Source of the DNA: Bacteroidota bacterium
Lineage (GTDB): Bacteria; Bacteroidota; JABWAT01
Assembly: GCA_020161835.1 (NCBI GenBank)
Contig: JAIUNL010000002.1
Span: forward strand, 280,417 to 344,416
Reading direction: 5' to 3'
DNA: 64,000 nucleotides
Shown here piece by piece: positions 18,111 through 27,364 of this stretch. Every line of letters begins with the position of its first letter. Within the stretch, counting starts at the first letter, position 1. The notes beneath the pieces are model-generated. The model saw only the letters and a list, made by a program, of their open reading frames with translations. It was not told where the DNA came from and did no database searches. A program made the position numbers and the translations under genes.

Positions 18111-19324
18111 ATTGATTTCCCATCTTTTTGCAAACTTCTGAAATACCAAAGAGTCAGAACCAAGGCAATTATCATCAGCAAAGCGGATGTGTGAAACGGT
18201 GCTGTATGGCTGATTGTTCCAAAGGCAAACCCTCCCCAGATAGGTCCGAAGATTCGTGCAAGACTTCCAAAACCCTGAGAAATTCCCAGGATTTTGCCCT
18301 GTTCATTTTCACTGGCAGAGTTTGAAATCATAGCATTGGCACTGGGTGTAAAAATTGCAAGACCCAGCGAATAAGTTATGATAAGAACGACCAACATCCA
18401 AACCATATCAGGTTTGGCAAACGGCAAAAATAACTGAGAAATTGCAGTCAGAGCCAGTCCAATAATAATCAGTTTTTTGCTTCCTGCAAGCTGAGTCAGT
18501 TTCCCGATAAGTCCACCTTGAATAACAGCAGTAACAATACCAATAAGGGCAAACAGGTAACCGACGTGTTTAGCGTCGTAGTTCATCTGAGTTGCCATCA
18601 GAAGTGCAAAAGTGGCTTCAAAAACTGCATGACCCAATACCGTAAGGAAAAACAGCATAATCAGGTTGAAGGTATGGTTTTTATCCTTTTTAAGCAGAAA
18701 GGTATTTTTAAAAAGAGAAAAAAGACCGGGTTTTTTCGGATGGGACCCTGATACAGCTTTATCACGGGCTTCTTTCGGGTAACTTTCGGGCAGATAAAAA
18801 AATGCAAAAAACAGGTTAATGATACACAAGCCAACTGCCGCCAATCCGGGAACCTGGAATCCATATTGAGATAGAATGCCTCCTATTGCCGGCCCGAAAA
18901 TAAAACCAAGACCAAATGCGGCCCCGACAATGCCCATCCCCTTAGAACGGTTTTCCTTTGTTGTTATATCCGCAATATAGGCTTGAGCTGCTCCAAAATT
19001 CGCACTGAAAGTACCGGCCATAATCCTTGAAATAAACAATACAAGCAGAGAACCTGAAAAAGCAAAAACAGTGTACGAAACCAGATTTCCGACAATGGAA
19101 AACAGCAAAATTGGCCGTCTGCCATATTTATCAGATAAACTACCCCAGAGAGGAGCAAAAATAAACTGCATGAGTGAAAAAACCGTTGAGAGCAGGGTTA
19201 CTTCAAGGGCACTGGCATGATAATTCAGGGCATAGAACGGTAGAAGGGGAATAACAATGCCAAATCCGATCAGATCAATGAAAATTGTCAGGAAAATGGC
19301 AATCAGAGAAGGTTTACGGCTCAT
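18107..19324 (-). CDS. MFS transporter, DHA1 (TetA-like) family
   Basis: 405 residues with about 12 membrane segments. The N-terminus FLTIFIDLIGFGIVIPLLPF and the loop GSLSDKYGRRPILL (about 62-75, GxxxDRxGRR motif A) are hallmarks of the drug:H+ antiporter DHA1 family, to which TetA belongs; motif C appears as GPAIGG in TM5. Tetracycline export should not be assumed; most such chromosomal proteins have unknown substrates. It is the first gene of a unit with the cobalamin adenosyltransferase (ATGA overlap) and then the acyl-CoA ligase. It is divergent from the second acyl-CoA ligase across 154 bases. Confidence 0.88.
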   Translation of the reverse strand: MSRKPSLIAIFLTIFIDLIGFGIVIPLLPFYALNYHASALEVTLLSTVFSLMQFIFAPLWGSLSDKYGRRPILLFSIVGNLVSYTVFAFSGSLLVLFISRIMAGTFSANFGAAQAYIADITTKENRSKGMGIVGAAFGLGFIFGPAIGGILSQYGFQVPGLAAVGLCIINLFFAFFYLPESYPKEARDKAVSGSHPKKPGLFSLFKNTFLLKKDKNHTFNLIMLFFLTVLGHAVFEATFALLMATQMNYDAKHVGYLFALIGIVTAVIQGGLIGKLTQLAGSKKLIIIGLALTAISQLFLPFAKPDMVWMLVVLIITYSLGLAIFTPSANAMISNSASENEQGKILGISQGFGSLARIFGPIWGGFAFGTISHTAPFHTSALLMIIALVLTLWYFRSLQKDGKSI

Positions 19325-19478
19325 TGAATATTTCTAAAGAAGTACAAAGATAGACCTGTAAGGTTCAATTTCAAAAGATTAAAATAAGACTATAAAATCA
19401 TCATTTAGTGCGGTTTCACATTCCGTTTACCATTTTGAATGGTTATAATTGTGATATAAAACAAATCAGGATAACGGA

Positions 19479-21155
19479 ATGGCAGTTTTCAAAACGCTTA
19501 CAATTCCGGAAGCCGTCAGCCACTCGGTCTCCGCTTTCGCCTCCCGCCCCGCATTGGGTGATGCTGAGGGAAAATTTTTAACCTATCAGGATCTGAAATA
19601 CCGCATTCAGGACATCCGTGAGTTACTCAAAACCCAGGGAATCATCAAGGGTGACCGGGTTGCCATTCTGAGTGAAAACCAGATCAACTGGGGAGTTGCT
19701 TACCTTGGCATAACCACCTACGGGGCAGTTGCGGTTCCAATCCTGCCTGATTTTCATGCAACTGCAATTGCCCATATCCTCAGGCATTCAGAGTCAAAAC
19801 TTGTTCTGGTCTCTTCCAGGTTTTCATCTAAGATTGCCGATGTTCAGGGTACCGTTCAGGTCAGTCTTGAAGATTTTAAAGTAAGACCAGCCGGTAGTTT
19901 TATTGAAGGAATTCTGCATCAGGGCGAAACAAAATTTTCGCATCTGAAAGAAACTGCTATGAAATGGATGGGCAAAATTAAGCACGATATTGCTGAAGAT
20001 GATCTCGCCGTTATCATTTATACTTCAGGCACAACCGGTCACTCAAAAGGAGTCATGCTCTCGCATAAAAACCTCATTTTTGATGCCGTTAAAACCCTTG
20101 AAATGGTTGAAATTTTACCCACAGACCGTTTTCTTTCCATTCTTCCGCTTGCTCACACATACGAATGCACACTTGGTCTGCTGGCACCCATGATTCATGG
20201 AGCCTGTGTGTATTATCTCGACAAACCGCCTACAGCCGCAGCACTTCTTCCTGCCTTGTCGAAAATCAAGCCAACCATTATGTTGTCGGTTCCGCTTGTC
20301 ATTGAAAAAATGTACAAGCTCCGGATTTTACCAAAACTCACGGGAAATTTTCTCATGAGGAGAATCTATCCGTTACCGGTCTTCAGAAAATTACTCAACA
20401 AGGCTGCCGGGAAAAAATTGGCCGAAACCTTTGGCGGGCAACTGAAAATGTTCTGCATTGGTGGTGCAGGTCTGGCTTCAGATGTTGAATTCTTTCTTCG
20501 CGAAGCTGGTTTCCCATATTGCATTGGCTATGGACTTACTGAAACAGCCCCACTTGTTACCGGTACCAATCCGGCAGGAACAAAATATAAATCTGCAGGA
20601 AAAGTACTCAATGGGATGCAAATTAAAATTCATGACCCGCATCCGGTAACCGGAGAAGGCGAAGTCTGGATTAAAGGAAATAACGTCATGCGGGGATATT
20701 ACCGCGATCCTGAAAAAACATCAGAAGTTTTAACTTCAGACGGATGGTTCAAATCGGGAGATCTTGGTGTCATAGACAAAGAAGGTTACCTGTTTATCAA
20801 AGGCCGGCTTAAAAATATGATACTGGGCCCCAGCGGAGAAAACATCTATCCGGAAGAGATCGAATCCATTCTGAACGAAAATGAATGGATCTTAGAGTCT
20901 TTGGTTTATGAAGAGGGTGGACAGCTCACTGCACGGGTCTTCTTGAATTATGAAGTAATTGACATCGACATCAGTCACCGGCATTCGCACAGCGAACAAG
21001 ACTCACGACGGATTGTAGAACAATATCTGGAAAAGGTAAAAAATGAAACCAATGCACGGGTGAGTAAATTTGCAAGAATAGCAAGACTTGTTGAACAAAC
21101 AGAACCCTTTGAAAAAACACCGACCCAGAAAATCAAACGATATCTTTACAACTAA
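19479..21155 (+). CDS. AMP-dependent acyl-CoA synthetase/ligase (second copy)
   Basis: 558 residues with complete adenylation motifs: YTSGTTGHSKGVMLSHKN near 181, GYGLTETAPLV near 351, GWFKSGDLG and the hinge segment KGRLKNMILGPSGENIYPEE. It belongs to the long-chain acyl-CoA ligase group but diverges clearly from the 595-residue copy at 15672, for example having a shorter region after the first motif. It could activate fatty acids for lipid synthesis or degradation. AGGA lies upstream of the ATG. It is monocistronic, ending 3-4 bases before a strong terminator. Confidence 0.9.
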   Translation: MAVFKTLTIPEAVSHSVSAFASRPALGDAEGKFLTYQDLKYRIQDIRELLKTQGIIKGDRVAILSENQINWGVAYLGITTYGAVAVPILPDFHATAIAHILRHSESKLVLVSSRFSSKIADVQGTVQVSLEDFKVRPAGSFIEGILHQGETKFSHLKETAMKWMGKIKHDIAEDDLAVIIYTSGTTGHSKGVMLSHKNLIFDAVKTLEMVEILPTDRFLSILPLAHTYECTLGLLAPMIHGACVYYLDKPPTAAALLPALSKIKPTIMLSVPLVIEKMYKLRILPKLTGNFLMRRIYPLPVFRKLLNKAAGKKLAETFGGQLKMFCIGGAGLASDVEFFLREAGFPYCIGYGLTETAPLVTGTNPAGTKYKSAGKVLNGMQIKIHDPHPVTGEGEVWIKGNNVMRGYYRDPEKTSEVLTSDGWFKSGDLGVIDKEGYLFIKGRLKNMILGPSGENIYPEEIESILNENEWILESLVYEEGGQLTARVFLNYEVIDIDISHRHSHSEQDSRRIVEQYLEKVKNETNARVSKFARIARLVEQTEPFEKTPTQKIKRYLYN

Positions 21156-21158
21156 AAC

Positions 21159-21190
21159 AAAAAAGGGCTGCCAACTGGCAGCCCTTTTTT
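21159..21190. terminator. Strong bidirectional terminator
   Basis: GGGCTGCC (21165-21172) and GGCAGCCC (21177-21184) pair around a four-base loop, with six A before and six T after. It lies between the convergent acyl-CoA ligase and PKD-protein genes. Confidence 0.92.
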
Positions 21191-21213
21191 GTTAACACCA
21201 ATTTGGTGCTGAG

Positions 21214-24200
21214 TTATTTTGCAGTAACTGTGTAAATGGTTTCAGCTGGTGTTCCACCATAAATGTCACGATCAGTTACCCGAAGTGTAAACTGATTGTC
21301 ACCCTGCTGAATTTTTACAGAGATACTTTGCCCAAAGCCCACAGATTTACCGGCATTGAACCACTCGTAAATCACATTCTTTTCTTCAGGCCGGTTAACT
21401 TCAGGTGCATCAAGCTCAACCGTTGGGTTTGCAGGATTCCATGCAACCGATTGTTTTACATTTTCAACCGATTTAAAGGTCAGAGCTTCCCAAACTTCAA
21501 CTTTGAAATTTTCCTGTTTCAGAATTTCATTCCGTGGTTTCCATACAACCCTTATGGTTCTGGTGCCAAGTGTATCTGCAACCCAGGCAGATTGGACTTT
21601 ACCAGCAGAATGGAACCCGGCAAACTGCGGCAGGTAAAACGATTCAGCTGTCAGAATTGTACCCTGACTGATAAATTCGGGCACCTTGATGGTGATATAC
21701 GGAGCTGGCTTCACAACAATGAGTTGCTCAATACTGTCAGCAGAGTTACTCATTCCCTTATTATCGTTTTGCAATAAAGTTAACCGGTAACTGCCGGCAT
21801 TTAATTTCAAAACAGGCTCAGTAAGAACGCTTCCGTCAAGTTTCCAGACTGTAGTAAGATTATCTCCATCACGATCACTTGATTCAGATGGTTTAAGAGC
21901 AACTGTTTCAAGTTCATACACAGGAAGACTAAGTGTCATTCTTGGCAATGGTGCTGCATTCACAACTAATTGACTTTGGAGTGTCGCAGTTTTGGTTGAT
22001 GTGGTTGAATTATCATAAACCTTCAGTTCAAGATTATATTTCCCGAACCGTGGCGATGGTACTGTAATAAACGGATCAGTTCCAATCACTTTACCATTTA
22101 ACTTCCATTCAAACAAAGTAATGATTCCGTCTGGATCTGATGATTCCCTTCCGTCAAGTACCAACGGATCGCCTTCACCAATCATCTCAGGAACAACCCA
22201 TTGAACAATTGGTTTGTCATTTACGGCAACTGTCTTTTCAGTAAATGCTTTGTTATTGGTTCCGTCAATATTGGTGATATTCAGGGTAACCAGATACTTT
22301 CCGGGTTTTGTAAATGAGTGATTGATTACCGGACCTGAATAGGTTACAGAATCACTTTCACCTTTAATTTTCCATTGGAAATTATTGATGGTAACCGGTG
22401 ATAATGAAGGCGCTCCGTCAAACCGGACCGATTCATTCAATGACACCCAATCGGCTGATTTGATAACAGCAACAGGACCATCAAGAACTTTAACCGTTCC
22501 TGAAGACTGGCTTAACGGTTGTTCAATACCTGCATCGCCACCTTTTACTGTAAGAGTAACAATGTAGTTACCAGTTGTTTTAAAGGCATAAGCAACAGTC
22601 GGTCCGTAGGCCTTGTCACCATTTCCGAAATCCCATTCATAATAGGTAATTTTTCCTGACTGATATTCAGAACGGATACCGTTAAACTGAATGGATTTAC
22701 CAATAAATGCTGTTGTGTCTTTAAATCCCATATTGGCAACCGGGTAATTCTGGACTTCAAGAGCAACCGTTGTGATTGTTGGCTGATCTGAGAAACCATC
22801 AGACAATTCTGCAGAAACCAAATAAAAACCGGGTTTCTGGAAGTTGAAAGTTGGATTTAGTTCATTACTCGTAACGCCATTGAGGAAGGTCCATTTAACT
22901 TTAACCGGGTCACCATCCGGATCAAAACATTTTGATGCATCAAACTGAACCGGTCTTCCGGCTTTTACAACCATGAAAGAATCCATTATGGCCACTGGCG
23001 GACGGTTAACCGTTACCTGAATGGTATCAGAAATCTTTGAATTTATACGGCCTTGCTGGTCATCAATTTCAACTGCGAGTTTATGCAATCCACCATCAGG
23101 GGCATACCATTGAACTGCTGGTTTTTCACTTTTCCCACCGTCAGGGAACGTCCATAGGAATTTAAGGTCCTGACCATCAGCATCAAATGACTTCGAGGCA
23201 TCCATCTGTACCCGACGGGCATTTGATTTTACTGTCTTGTTTACAATCAATTTTGGAGCAGTATTGATCAGAAGGATATTTCCTTCAGAAAGAACAACCG
23301 AGTTGCTGAAGCCTTCACCATCATCAACCGACAGACTGAACTTTTCAGGACCGGTTTTAGAGAATTTTTTACTGACTTTTTCGCCGGTCATCACAACACC
23401 ATCAGAAAATGTCCAGCGGTAAACCTTCACTTTGCCATCCGGATCAATTGAACCTGAACCATCAAATTCAACCGCAGTTTCAGGGTCGGCAACCACAGGA
23501 GTAAACTTGACTTTCGGAACCGGTGAATAGTTAACGTGCACTTTTTTGGATACAACGTTCACTGCCTGATCAAAACCAGAATTATCTTTAACTTTCAGGG
23601 TTAAAACATGATCACCGGGTACAGAAAGTGGTGTAGTAGCTTTTAATTCATTTGAGAATACTGCACCATTTATCAGCCATTCATAAGAACCGATTTTACC
23701 GTCTGTGTCTGATGATTTTTCTGCGCTCACTTCGAGTATTTTGGCAGGATCATGACGATCAGGTGCGGTAATGACTGCAACCGGGTATTCATTAATAGTA
23801 ATGGAGTGGGTAACAGACTGAACAGAATTAAGTTGCCGCTGGCCATCATCAACGGTCAGGGTAACCTTATAAGTGCCTGGATTTTGGAAAACGTGGTTTA
23901 CTTTGCTGCCTTGTTCACGGCTTCCGTCACCGAAATCCCATTGATAACTGAAAATCCCCTGATCAGAATCCCTTGAGCTGTCTGCATTAAAAAACTGGGA
24001 TGCAGAAAAATCTTTGTCTTTGGCTAATATAACCGGCTTAGGAGGAAAATTGACATAAATCGTTTTCTTTAACTCCTGAATTGAATTTATTGAACCTTCA
24101 CCGTCATCAACCTTTAATGTTACCGTATAGGTACCAGGATTGACGAATGAACTCGTGTTGGTTTGTCCGGTTAGAGTTCTGCCATCAGAAAGAATCCATT

Positions 24201-25950
24201 CAAACAGAAGTTTTTTATTATCCGGATCAATGGTTTTTTCAGCATTCAGGGCAAATCTCTGATCAGTTGAAACCATTTCAGGTAAATCAAAATAGGGTGC
24301 CGGTGGAGCGTTTACTTTATACTTGAACGTAGTTTTGTAGGTTGAATTTGATGCCCCGATCGGGTCACTCACAGTCAGGGTAATTTCATAATTACCAAAC
24401 CGTTCGTGTTTGAGGAGTACTTCTTCGTTGTTATTGCTTGAAACAATGCCTGAACCGGTCCAGTTAAATGTAAGAGGCTGCCGATCCTGGTCTTCTGTAT
24501 TTTTTGCGATGAATTTAACTTCTTCGCCCTGAGCAAATTTTTCAATCCCGCTAATTTCTGTGTAAGGCTGTGAGTTTACGATTACTTGTTTCGTTGCAGT
24601 ATCAGAAGCACATGATGAGTTTGTATTTTCTCCTGAAACAACAAGTTTTACATTATAAACGCCAGGAATGATAGTAGAAAAATCAAATTTCAAATCTGTT
24701 TTTCTGAGCTGATCATTAACAAACCACATGTAACGAAGTCCTTCATTTTCCTTACCCTGCGCCGCAATTGCGCTGAATTTAATAAGTTCAGAAGGGGCAA
24801 CATTGTCTTTATCAGAAACAACAACCGCATTGGGTCTGTTTCTAAAAGTGGCAGTTGTAGAGAACGTCCAGTATTGAGGGAAATAAACTTTTTGAGTTGG
24901 GAAAATGATGTTGATGGGATAGGTACCGGGATTTCCAAAATTGATTGTTGCTGCTGAACCTTCAATAAACTGGTTGTCACCATAAATAAAAGCCGCTTTT
25001 GACCTCATTGAAAGCTGGTCTGGCGGGACTTCAAGACTGAAATACATTGAAAAGCAATCTTCAACAGTTTGCTGATTTACATTGATTTTAGGTTTGCTGA
25101 GAATGGCAGTTGAAATGAAATTCATATTCCATAGAATAGGTTTCAGCTTTCCATAAATTCCGAGGGTATTGTTGGGTTCATCGGTACCGGTGATCGTTAA
25201 CCCCCATTGGTTTTGAATCCCGAACTTATCGGCTTCCCATTTTACAATATTTTCGCCAACAAGAAAATTTGAACCGAAATAGTCTTTTATATATATTTTT
25301 GAATCATCAACGCCGATTGTTTCAAGTTGAGGCGGTTCAAATTCTGAATCAAAAGCAGGAAGAAACTGAATTTCATCTTTTTCATTCAGGTTAAAAACAG
25401 TTACAGACAAATCAGTTGAGAGCAATTGCCATTTTGCACTTTGTGTAAAAACACCTTCCCTGTCCGTTACATTGATTTTAAAATTGTTAATATCATCACC
25501 GTCATTGGCATAAACCCTGAGAATATACCCATTTGCGCTGTTCTTTATGGTTGAGAAGGTAATCCAGCGGTTAGAATATTTGCTTTCAGTTCCGGCAACA
25601 ATAGAAACAATGGGCTCTGCGGTACTTGCCTTGGTGACGAGATCAGTTCCACTTAAATCGTACAAAGTTTCAAATTTATAAAGACCAAAAGTGGTAATGG
25701 TATTCGGTTCATTTTTTAAAAAGTCTGACGACCCTGCAATACCGGCGTCAAAAATTTGAATAACCGCATCACCTGCATCAGTATTCGGCCTGATCCAGTA
25801 ATCAAAAATGTGATATTTATCGCCAGACTCGGCTTTAACTTTTACACCAGCAATTGAAAGAAAAACATCAGACTGACTAAATGCTGTCCCACCAAAAATG
25901 GTAAAAAGCAAAATCAGGCAACACCAAGTAACCAATACCCGTTTTTTCAT
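21214..25950 (-). CDS. Giant exported protein with about twelve tandem PKD-like domains
   Basis: 1578 residues with a signal peptide (about 1-26, GTAFSQ). Residues ~27-350 form a unique N-terminal region. From about 370 to about 1400 come roughly twelve repeats of 80-90 residues with the PKD pattern: a start NxPPxA, a middle S-x-DPDG, a WDFGDG-like strand (clearest in repeat 4, YQWDFGDGS) and an end VTLTVDDG. A last ~120-residue domain contains WKPRNEILKQENFKVEVWE. PKD domains are Ig-like spacers in surface and gliding proteins. I see no transmembrane anchor, catalytic domain or obvious type IX C-terminal signal. It has its own promoter region of ~340 bases and no operon partner. Confidence 0.9.
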   Translation of the reverse strand: MKKRVLVTWCCLILLFTIFGGTAFSQSDVFLSIAGVKVKAESGDKYHIFDYWIRPNTDAGDAVIQIFDAGIAGSSDFLKNEPNTITTFGLYKFETLYDLSGTDLVTKASTAEPIVSIVAGTESKYSNRWITFSTIKNSANGYILRVYANDGDDINNFKINVTDREGVFTQSAKWQLLSTDLSVTVFNLNEKDEIQFLPAFDSEFEPPQLETIGVDDSKIYIKDYFGSNFLVGENIVKWEADKFGIQNQWGLTITGTDEPNNTLGIYGKLKPILWNMNFISTAILSKPKINVNQQTVEDCFSMYFSLEVPPDQLSMRSKAAFIYGDNQFIEGSAATINFGNPGTYPINIIFPTQKVYFPQYWTFSTTATFRNRPNAVVVSDKDNVAPSELIKFSAIAAQGKENEGLRYMWFVNDQLRKTDLKFDFSTIIPGVYNVKLVVSGENTNSSCASDTATKQVIVNSQPYTEISGIEKFAQGEEVKFIAKNTEDQDRQPLTFNWTGSGIVSSNNNEEVLLKHERFGNYEITLTVSDPIGASNSTYKTTFKYKVNAPPAPYFDLPEMVSTDQRFALNAEKTIDPDNKKLLFEWILSDGRTLTGQTNTSSFVNPGTYTVTLKVDDGEGSINSIQELKKTIYVNFPPKPVILAKDKDFSASQFFNADSSRDSDQGIFSYQWDFGDGSREQGSKVNHVFQNPGTYKVTLTVDDGQRQLNSVQSVTHSITINEYPVAVITAPDRHDPAKILEVSAEKSSDTDGKIGSYEWLINGAVFSNELKATTPLSVPGDHVLTLKVKDNSGFDQAVNVVSKKVHVNYSPVPKVKFTPVVADPETAVEFDGSGSIDPDGKVKVYRWTFSDGVVMTGEKVSKKFSKTGPEKFSLSVDDGEGFSNSVVLSEGNILLINTAPKLIVNKTVKSNARRVQMDASKSFDADGQDLKFLWTFPDGGKSEKPAVQWYAPDGGLHKLAVEIDDQQGRINSKISDTIQVTVNRPPVAIMDSFMVVKAGRPVQFDASKCFDPDGDPVKVKWTFLNGVTSNELNPTFNFQKPGFYLVSAELSDGFSDQPTITTVALEVQNYPVANMGFKDTTAFIGKSIQFNGIRSEYQSGKITYYEWDFGNGDKAYGPTVAYAFKTTGNYIVTLTVKGGDAGIEQPLSQSSGTVKVLDGPVAVIKSADWVSLNESVRFDGAPSLSPVTINNFQWKIKGESDSVTYSGPVINHSFTKPGKYLVTLNITNIDGTNNKAFTEKTVAVNDKPIVQWVVPEMIGEGDPLVLDGRESSDPDGIITLFEWKLNGKVIGTDPFITVPSPRFGKYNLELKVYDNSTTSTKTATLQSQLVVNAAPLPRMTLSLPVYELETVALKPSESSDRDGDNLTTVWKLDGSVLTEPVLKLNAGSYRLTLLQNDNKGMSNSADSIEQLIVVKPAPYITIKVPEFISQGTILTAESFYLPQFAGFHSAGKVQSAWVADTLGTRTIRVVWKPRNEILKQENFKVEVWEALTFKSVENVKQSVAWNPANPTVELDAPEVNRPEEKNVIYEWFNAGKSVGFGQSISVKIQQGDNQFTLRVTDRDIYGGTPAETIYTVTAK

Positions 25951-26288
25951 ATCATCTACTCAATTTATATTGTTAAAATTCTGAATCAGGAACTTTTTGA
26001 TCATTCTCTTACACTTATTAAACTAACTTAACCGAAGAATGACACTAAAATAAAGCTTTAAGTCAATAACTTCTTTCATTTTTCATAATTTAAGAGGAAA
26101 CCCTGCAAAGAAAAGAAAAAAAGGTGGTGAATTCAAAGTAAAAACATAAAGCCTTCTCTGCTTAATGAACCCTTAATAGAAGGGGTTCCACTAAAACAGA
26201 ATGTAAAATATTGTAATTTTTGTATTTAGAACTTTAAACCGGTTCCCCCTGTTCGAAGATCCATATTCAGTTCCAATATGTTTTTTAA
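25951..26288. other. 338-bp intergenic region upstream of PKD-protein gene
   Basis: AT-rich and without a credible gene. It should hold the promoter of the PKD-protein gene and the 3' end of the EamA gene. A GAACCCTT...AAGGGGTTC hairpin (about 26167-26189) may end the EamA transcript, although on the minus strand no T-run follows it. Confidence 0.4.
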
Positions 26289-27200
26289 TTAAAGAAACAG
26301 AATTGCAACTCCGGTTACTGATAATATTGCACCCAAAATTTCCTTTGGAGTAACTTTTTCCCCAAAGAAAAAAACGCTGGGTGGAATGATTAGCACAGGA
26401 ACAATGGCCATAATGGTAGCAGCAACACCTGCATGGGTATTCTGAACCGCAATCAATGAAAAGGATACACCCAGAAAAGGCCCAAAAAAGGCACCCAGTG
26501 TCAGCCACGACATTGCAGACTTGTGTTTAACCGCAGAAAAAACCCGTGACCACCGTCCAAAAACTGTAAAAATCGCAGCAAAACCAATAATTCCTGCTAT
26601 GATCCGTATTTGTGTTGATGCAAAAGCATCGTAATTCTGCATGCCGATTTTACTTAAAATCAGCCCGAGAGCCTGACCCACTGCCCCGCCAAAAGCCAGA
26701 AGCAATCCGCTAAGCGGATAGGAGAGTTTAAACTTTTTCGGGTCTGCCCCCTCTTCATGACCAGGCTGATCGAGTACGACCATTGCAATACCGGTCAGAG
26801 TCAATACCATGCCGGCACCGTGGTACCACGTCAATATTTCACCCAGAAAAATCCATCCGAAGAGGGCTGTCATTGGCGGAGCAAGAGCCATAATCAGCAT
26901 TGACACCCGGGCACTCATAACCATGTAGGATTTAAAAAGAAACAAATCGCCCAAAACAAAACCAACGAAACCTGATAGCATCAGCCACAGCCAGGCATGA
27001 GTTGAAGCATCCGTCGGGAAAAAATAACCGCGTGAAACCCACGAATAAACCGAAATAAAAAGAAAGGCAATAACCAGCCGGATAATATTGACCGAAAGTG
27101 ACCCGACCGATTTACTGGCCTTTTCGAACGATAAAGCGGTAACCGTCCAGAAAATGGCAGTCAACAGGGCAGCAAGTTCTCCAACATGTCCGGAAATCAT
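26289..27200 (-). CDS. EamA/DMT family transporter
   Basis: 303 residues, about ten membrane segments arranged as two EamA repeats (about 1-140 and 160-303). Typical phrases are GELAALLTAIFWTVTALSFE at the N-terminus and, near the end of repeat two, APVLIIPPSVFFFGEKVTPKE-like sequence with a LGAILSVTGVAIL final helix. Members export or import small metabolites such as amino acids; the substrate is unknown. GAGGAT precedes the ATG. The gene stands alone, divergent from the M2 peptidase. Confidence 0.88.
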   Translation of the reverse strand: MISGHVGELAALLTAIFWTVTALSFEKASKSVGSLSVNIIRLVIAFLFISVYSWVSRGYFFPTDASTHAWLWLMLSGFVGFVLGDLFLFKSYMVMSARVSMLIMALAPPMTALFGWIFLGEILTWYHGAGMVLTLTGIAMVVLDQPGHEEGADPKKFKLSYPLSGLLLAFGGAVGQALGLILSKIGMQNYDAFASTQIRIIAGIIGFAAIFTVFGRWSRVFSAVKHKSAMSWLTLGAFFGPFLGVSFSLIAVQNTHAGVAATIMAIVPVLIIPPSVFFFGEKVTPKEILGAILSVTGVAILFL

Positions 27201-27364
27201 CTTATCCTCAAAAAAATATTAAAAATCAGGGCTGAATGGAGGGAATCAAAATAGAAACACCATGAAATGAAGGGGATTCCTTACTATTTTGCAGTGAAAG
27301 TCTGGTCTCATGCAAATTCGTTTTCTATCTTGTCATATTGATACAGACTTCATGGAGTTTTAAA

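Noticed and set aside
18107..19324. Tetracycline-resistance determinant
   Set aside because: Only the general DHA1 motifs are shared; there is no TetR neighbour and the context is metabolic.
24690..24983. 97-codon antisense frame within the PKD gene
   Set aside because: It lies in another frame of a gene with strong repeat structure and shows no domain, signal peptide or ribosome site.
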